Assembly (NCBI GenBank): GCA_047967505.1
Contig: CM106541.1
Reading direction: 5' to 3' (one strand)
Length of the DNA: 64,000 nt
Source: Dipteris shenzhenensis
Taxonomy: Eukaryota > Polypodiophyta > Polypodiopsida > Gleicheniales
Shown here: positions 57,706 to 64,000 of the stretch, one piece after another
Layout of the letters: the number at the start of each line of letters is the position of its first letter
Position numbering within the stretch: position 1 is the stretch's first letter
Notes under the pieces: model-generated
Database searches by the model: none
What the model was told of the DNA's origin: nothing
The model's input: only the letters and a program-made list of their open reading frames with translations
Position numbers and translations under genes: made by a program

Positions 57706-58089
57706 GACAGATGGGATTTCTAAAAAGTAGAAAAGGACATTGCGCCCGACACAAAAACGTGACACTGATACCCAGATCATGCTCTTCTTGGATACGAGAA
57801 AGTACAAATCTGGAGAGAGCAAACTTCCAAACAAGATCAACTGCAAAAAGACTTACTTGGATAGAGGTATGGAAGGTTCTTCTTTCTTTTTCAAAGGTGC
57901 CTCTCCTCCTTGTTCGTCCTCCTCTCCTTTAAGCTTAGAAGTAAGTGTGGGTGCCTTTCTCTTGAGTGTAAGCTTGGAAATAAGTATGGAAGTCTCCCTC
58001 TTAAGTGTCGAAACTATGGATCTACTAATAAGGAAGGAAGCAAGCCATGCGAAGTATAAGTAATGTGAAGAAAAGCAAAGCGAGCGGCA

Positions 58090-58240
58090 CGCTAAAAAGC
58101 AGGTTTAAAAGCTGCATCTATAGTCGCATCTAATAGCACATCTATAGGCACGTCTAAATACATAGATTAAACGCGCGTTCAGATGTGCCATTAGATGTAA
58201 TTTTAGATGCGCTTTTAGATGCGACTATAGACGCACTACA
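58090..58240. repeat. 12-bp CGTCTA/TAGACG motif cluster B
   Basis: GCATCTA, CGTCTAAA-type words occupy the first half and TAGATG, TAGACG words the second half, making the cluster roughly palindromic. It ends ~55 bp before the first exon of the transposase gene, in its promoter region. Confidence 0.88.
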
Positions 58241-58296
58241 GAGTTTAAATTAAACATTTGAAGAAGAGCAAATTTGGTGGGTTGTTTGTTTGTAGG

Positions 58297-61200
58297 ATGT
58301 CTTCATCTTCAACAAGTAGCTCCAATGAGGATGAATCCCTCCATATCCACCATCGCGAAATGTGGTTGGAGCAAAAAATCAAATGTCTGTGTGATCGATG
58401 TCGAGGAAACATGTATCGTGCATGCAGGATTACACTCAATCGTATCTCAAAGTATGGAGAATGGGATGTGACCGTAAACAGGGTAAGGGTTTGTAAGTTA
58501 AGGTTGATTGAGATACCTATGGGTGTTCATATGTTTGAGTTATGATCCCGTTTTAATTTGATACAGGATGCAGTGCCACACCCGCATATGTTACCCTATG
58601 CTCGTCGTGAGGAGGCAAAGCGTCGGCGATATGAGGTGGGATCTTCAGGAGGGACCGTTACGGATGCATGGAGTGATGGTGATAGTAGCTCTTCACCATT
58701 ACCTCATGAAGCCGTGGAGGAGGAGGTGTTTGATGATATGGTGCGGGATTTATATGTCCATCAAGGGAGGGATAATAGCATGGAGCAGGATGATCTTTTT
58801 ACTGCAGCATCGACTCCACTGTTTGAGGGGTGCACATTCTCTATTCTACGTGCCTCCCTTGAGTTACTAAACTTGCAAACCATCTATGGATGGAGCAATG
58901 CAAGTTTGAATGCATTACTCAAGTAAGCTTTAAAGTCCATTTTGCAAACATGGTGAATTATGCTAGTGGGTCAATTACTCGAATGCAAGTCTCATTTATG
59001 GTCTCTTCATGTGCAGGCTATTGTGTAAAAAGCTTCCAAGGGAGAATAAACTACCTTCCTCAAGAGATATGGCAAGGCAACATGTGACCTCTCTTGGAGG
59101 ATTAGATTACAAGCGCATCCATGCATGTGTCAACGATTGCGTTTTGTTTCGTGGACTACATAAGGATGCAAGAGAGTGTCCTACTTGTGGAGAGGCAAGA
59201 TATAGAGCAGATCTCAAAACCTTGGACGTGCCTCGTAAGGTATTGCGACATTTTCCCATAATCCCTTGCATCCAACATATGTTCAAGTGCAAATCTATTG
59301 CAGATCTCACATCATGGCATTCCTCCCATCGATCAACCGATGGCAAGTGGAGAACTCCCGCGGACTCTCCTGCATGGAAGCATATTGAAGACACATGGCC
59401 AAGCTTCAAGGAAGAACCTAGGAGCTTGAGACTTGGATTGGGTATGGACGGTGTGAATCCATTTGGTCTCAAAAGCTCGTCTTACAGTGTATGGCCAGTG
59501 GTATTGGTGAATTACAATCTTCCACCCTCTATGGCTATTAAGAAAGGACATGTCATGCTGTCCCTTCTAATTTCAGGGAAACATAAAGTCAAAAACCCTG
59601 ATGTTTATTTGGAGCCTTTGATTGATGAGCTAGAGATACTTTGGAGAGGTATCGAGGTGCATGATGTGAGCAGGCCTCCCTCATCACGAGACTTCAACTG
59701 CAAAGCAGTCTTGATGTGGATGATGCATGACTTCCCAGGCTATGGCGAGTGTTCAGGTAAGCATTGCATTTCTAATTATGAATAGGCCCAGGATGTGGCA
59801 CCCTAAACCCAGCTTCCACTCTTAATTGCATCTATTGTTTAGGTCTCACTACATCGGGTTACCATGCATGTCCTGTTTGTGGTCCTTCGCTAGTTGCCTC
59901 ACGGGCGGATGCATTGAATAAGGTCATCTATGAGAATCACCATCGATTTCTCCCACCTGATCATCCTAGATATGTTGCCGCTTGGAATGAAGTCCTCCCA
60001 CAATCACTGACCACGGGAGATTGGATGAGAATTTGGGATGGTTCCATGACTCCTCCACTACTTGGCATGAGCCGGTAAGGGTTTGTAACTATTGGCTTGG
60101 CTTTGTACATGAAGAATTTGCTTCTTGATTCTTTCCTCCCTCATCCTAAGGCCGGGGATTTTCTCCTCCACTTCGGCTATATTGGCTGAAAGTAAAGATT
60201 GCATGCTAACACTTTATTTTGTTTAGATACTCCATCTTTTATCGTTTACCATATTGGTCCCACATCAAGATCAATCACCTACTTGATCCCATGCATATCT
60301 TCAAGAATGTGGCATCTACCATTTGGGAGCATTTGAATGGGACACAAGATTCGGCAGGCATAAGGGAGGATCTACGTACCACAGGGAGGATGCGTGAAGC
60401 TTGGCCTCAAGAGAGACCAAATGGGCATGTTTTTTTACCTCGTGCACTGTGGATGTTATCAAAGCTAGAGATGGCAACGGTGAAGCACGCTATTACTACA
60501 ATTCATACTCCCAATGGATGTATGAGGTGTTTGAAGGGAGCCTTTACAAAGAGCAAGAAAAGAGGTGTAGAGCAATTATATGGCTTGAAATCTCATGATT
60601 GGCACAAGATGCTCCAAGTAAGGATTTTATGTGCATAATATCTTTTTCTTTTCAAATTTGTCAGTGCATAGCCATAAGCAACTAATCAACCACCTCCTCG
60701 CGGGTTCAGTTCATACTACCTACTAGCATTTCACGTATTGCATAGAAGGACGTGAAAGATTGTATTTACAAGATGGGTGAGCTTGTGAGGTATGTGAGCT
60801 CAAAGGAAATAGATCCCACCATGCTTGAGAATGCTCAAGTTATGTTAGTGGAGGCGGTTTGTTTAGTGGAGGAGACATTTCCACGTTCTATTCTCACAAG
60901 CCAACTACATCTCATAGTGCATTTGGTGGATGAGATTGCTATATGCGGTACTATACATGCACGATGGTTGTTCTTCCTCGAGCGCTTCATGAAGACCTTG
61001 AAGGGCTTCGTGAGACAAAATGCAAGACCTGAAGGTAGCATGGCCGAGGGTTGGTTGGTACAAGAGTCACTTGCAGATATTTTTGAGTTTCTTGTTGATG
61101 TGGATAGCTCTCTCCCACGACTATGGAGAGATGATGAAGACCTAAGGATGACCTCTATTGTGCCTCAAGGGAAAGGATGCAACAAAGTAATAGACACGGA

Positions 61201-62338
61201 GTTGCATAATAGTATCAACCTCTTTTGCGTGCTTAATAGTGATGTGATGAAAAGATGGGTGACAAGATACGAGGATGCAAAGGCAAGAAGACAAGAAGAA
61301 AGGGCCCTCTTTCGTACACACCACAGATCTCGTGTGCCATACCCTCAGCATCTAAGAGCACTTCCAAAGGATATTCATGTGGATTGGCTACTTGATGAAA
61401 TGGAGAAAGCAGAGAAAGACGAGGGAATGCATATCACAATGGAAGAATGGGAGTATGCTAGGGGATGCATGAGCAAGGTCGGTATATAGAATGTTATGCA
61501 TAAGTTAGGAGCTTTTTATAATCTAGATTGCTTATTTAATTGATTTTTTCTTGGTGTAGTGAACTATGTTCAATGCTATATGGTGTGAGGGCAAGCATTT
61601 TCGAACACAACGGATTGATGATAAGAGAAACACACAAGATTGCGGCATCATTGCTAGCTTTGAGGGAGCCAATGGGGCCATGGATGATTATTGTGGCATA
61701 ATCCAAGATATTATTATGATTGACTTTTGACGCTTCTTTGTGTATGTTTTGAATGTAAAGTGGTTTAACGACGTGGTGGAAAGAGGCCCTAATGCAACAA
61801 TCAAATGCCATCCAAGTGGCTTTGTAACTATTGACTCCACAAAGTTTTGGCAAAGTAGGAAGGACACACTAGTACTTCCGCAACAATGTGAACAGGTACT
61901 GTGCACACATATAAAAATACTTGCTTTTAAATATTCAATGCAAGAAAAGTAACATGATTGTATTTGTGTTTGAATTAGGTTGTCTATCAACCAATGGTGG
62001 ATAATAATAGATGGTGGAATGTCATACCTATTATGCCACGTTCCAAAGTGATGTATAGTACATTTACTAATATGGAGCATATGGAGGATGATTATGGCCA
62101 TGGACGTGATGATGACCGTGATACGAGAGAGGAGGATGATCATAAGATAGGAGATACAGATATTGAGGCCATTACCCGTGAGGACGAGCCTACCATTCGA
62201 GATGCTGATTTCGATGAGCACATGAGTGGCACAAGTAGTAGTGGGTTGAATGTATTTGTAGATCTAAACACTTGTTTGGATTTTGAAGTAGATAGTTTGG
62301 CAAGGGTTGATCTCATTGAGGATGAGATTGAACCGTAG
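58297..62338 (+). CDS. CACTA (En/Spm) TNP2-type transposase, 8 exons, nearly intact
   Basis: Exons 58297-58482, 58567-58922, 59017-59756, 59843-60074, 60227-60617, 60746-61477, 61560-61895 and 61979-62338. All have GT-AG junctions and compatible phases, giving 3,333 nt. Domains: N-terminal 'CLCDRCRGNMYRACR'; TNP2 core (exons 3-4) 'LHKDARECPTCGEARYR', 'VLRHFPIIPCIQHMFKC', 'LGMDGVNPFG', 'VNYNLPPSMAIKKGHVMLSL', 'MMHDFPGYGECSG', 'TTSGYHACPVCG'; exon 5 'INHLLDPMHIFKNV'; DUF4218-like exon 6 'LHLIVHLVDEIAICG', 'FMKTLKGFVRQNARPEGSMAEG'; DUF4216-like exon 7 'YCGIIQDIIMIDF', 'VYVLNVKWFND'; acidic C-terminus. It should cut and join CACTA ends. Two in-frame TGA codons (61560 at the exon 7 start, and 61728) are the only visible defects; the first could reflect a mis-set splice site. 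Confidence 0.85.
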
Positions 62339-62499
62339 CCCCATAATTGATATTGGCAAAACTATTTTACATATTATCTCATTCTCCTTATCTCACTCAA
62401 TTCTTGTATATGTGGGCTTGCAAAAAATTATGTGCTTTGGTAATCATGGGCAATGTTTGGAAAGCAATGATGTACACCAAAATCTCACTTTCTATATTC

Positions 62500-62795
62500 T
62501 CTGGTTTGCGTCTATCTACGCATCTCAATGCGCGTCTGATTCTCAAAGTAAACGTGCAAATAAACGTGCTAATACACGTGCAAATAGACGCGCTAATAAA
62601 TGCAATGTTAGACGGGCCCGTATTTTCTCAGGTTAGACGTGCATTTAGACTTGCCCATAGACGTAGTAATTTACGCACAAATAGACGAGCTTATAAACGT
62701 GCATTTAGACGTGCCCATAATTCCTCTACTAAAGCAACACCTATAGACGCGCCCGCTATTTTGCGTGTCTACCAAGCACATCTATAGTTGCTTTG
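62500..62795. repeat. 12-bp TAGACG motif cluster C
   Basis: Begins with CGTCTA orientation (62508-62545), then changes to head-to-tail 12-bp units TAAACGTGCAAA, TACACGTGCAAA, TAGACGCGCTAA and further TAGACG words to 62760. Located just after the transposase stop codon and before the third gene. Confidence 0.9.
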
Positions 62796-62799
62796 TGTT

Positions 62800-63900
62800 G
62801 TTGTGTATTATCACTCTGATCAGGTGTGTAAGTTTCAATCATGAGTTGTCTTATATTTTGAAAAACTATTATTAACCATTCAGTTATTCACAATTCATCT
62901 ATCTTGAATATTTTATGTCAGGATTCTTATGGTGAAGCGAATGCTGATATGAATGAGATGACATTTTCTAAGATGCTTCATGGTGACATCACTACAAATG
63001 AAGATAAGGTATGAATTGCCTTTATCTTTTAGATATGCTTATGATTGAAGCTATTTTCTTTGATTCAATTGTGATCAGCATCTTCTTTTTAGACAAGTTT
63101 TAATTTAATTTTGTCATATGTTTAGGATCCAATATCAAATGTGATTGATTCTACGGATGAAATGTCTAGAAAAAGTGAACGAAAGAGAAAGGTAAAAGTT
63201 TTCATTTATGCAATACCCTTTAAAAGTAAAGCAAGTACTTTGTATGCTTGTATTCTTTACATAATTCTTTCCAATGGCATTAATACTACTTGTTGTTTAT
63301 CATTCATAGGTGAGTGAAAAAATGAGAGATCACTTATAACAGAAGATCGTGCAAAGAAGTGATAAATACCAAGGAAAGAGATGCAAGGTATTCTTATATT
63401 CAGAATTTATTTTCTATGATTTGAAGTCTTTATACCTTGATTTTAATCTTAATTTTTTATTTGAATTAGAACTTAAAAGATATTCAAGGTACAGACATGG
63501 AGGTGACTATGATTTCAAGCGAGTATAAAAGAGTATGTAACAGCCTTTTACATTAGGCTTGATTATTTAAATCATTTGCTTCGAATTTGTTAATATATTG
63601 TCACTTGTTTTGTTATTATGCCCTTAGGTGGATGACATTTCAGAGGAAAATATGGAGACGATACTTTTGAAATACATGGGAGTCCACACAATTCATGATA
63701 TGTACTTTTTCTTAAAAAGTACATATGTGAAGCTTGAAAAGATGGAGAGTAGCTTCAAACAATACTCTATAGACATCAAGAAACCAACCAATAACATTAT
63801 GATAAGGGACATTGTGCATTGGCTTATTGAAAGTCAAAAAGTTAGATTCATGGAAAAATTTGATGTGCTTAGTTTAGAAGATATAGAGATTTTGATATGA
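62800..63900 (+). CDS. Third CACTA-cassette gene, small phase-0 exons, product unknown
   Basis: Five clear exons: 62922-63008, 63126-63191, 63310-63387, 63470-63532 and 63628-63900 (87, 66, 78, 63 and 273 nt, all phase 0, all GT-AG), ending in TGA at 63900. A preceding exon probably ends at 62823 (GATCAG|GTGTGT), but its start is unclear. The protein is charged: 'MSRKSERKRK', 'KYQGKRCK', 'MEVTMISSEYKR', and the last exon 'ENMETILLKYMGVHTIHDMYF', 'VKLEKMESSF', 'IVHWLIESQKVRFMEKF'. One in-frame TAA (63334-63336) fits CAA to TAA. I recognise no domain. Position downstream of the TNP2 gene recalls the tnpA exons of En/Spm, so a TNPA-like DNA-binding role is a hypothesis. Confidence 0.55.
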
Positions 63901-64000
63901 CATTTAGCTTGATTCAAATAAGTCTTCAAAGATGTTATGTAGAGCTCTTTTAGCTCTCTTTGGTTGTCTTATATTTCTTATAGTAGAAGTTTTTTGCTTT
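63901..64000. other. Sequence downstream of the last exon
   Basis: AT-rich, no TAGTG terminus within the window. TTATATTTCTTATAG-type sequence could serve as 3' UTR of the third gene. Confidence 0.3.

Overview
The window looks like nuclear DNA from a land plant with a large, repeat-rich genome. The evidence is a plastid FtsH7/9-type protease exon with a plant transit peptide, plant Ty1/Copia, Ty3/Gypsy, L1-like LINE and CACTA (En/Spm) elements, GT-AG introns in the transposase genes, and long CT microsatellites. A fern, lycophyte or gymnosperm would fit the TE-filled flanks, but the sequence alone does not settle the lineage. Only one likely host gene is visible; almost everything else is transposable-element sequence in several states of decay.

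Layout. 1-2404: 5' part of a minus-strand Gypsy element (LTR, primer-binding site, repeat-rich leader, gag). 2405-4800: plus-strand Gypsy end, an LTR-like block and an inverted piece of the first LTR family. 6060-7080: LINE C-terminus ending in (CT)n. 9167-10234: first coding exon of an FtsH7/9 gene (minus) with a splice donor; no later exon is found in the remaining 9 kb. 12640-16575: coiled-coil pseudogene and a minus-strand L1-like LINE. 18536-24494: complete but degenerate Copia element with both LTRs and a GTTTC target duplication. 26790-32530: Copia 3' end, kilobase-scale purine tracts, a CACTA terminus and a Transposase_24-like pseudogene. 32920-33790: about five 181-bp palindrome-bearing tandem repeats, abutting an LTR. 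34295-45100: inverted and direct copies of an unrecognised retroelement-like gene plus short-motif arrays. 45288-50216: two fused minus-strand Gypsy fragments, one split by a 1,127-bp TIR transposon. 51890-55180: plus-strand Gypsy integrase and a second coiled-coil pseudogene. 55926-63900: a CACTA cassette.

The CACTA cassette is the most coherent system. A 3-exon Transposase_24-like gene (minus) lies divergent from an 8-exon TNP2-type transposase (plus; 3,333 nt spliced, all phases consistent). A third gene of small phase-0 exons follows. Three clusters of a roughly 12-bp TAGACG/CGTCTA motif sit between and after these genes, recalling the 12-bp sites bound by TNPA in En/Spm.

Across unrelated element classes, nearly every in-frame stop I walked through can be derived from CAG, CAA or CGA by one C-to-T change. 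That is the signature expected of cytosine-methylation decay.
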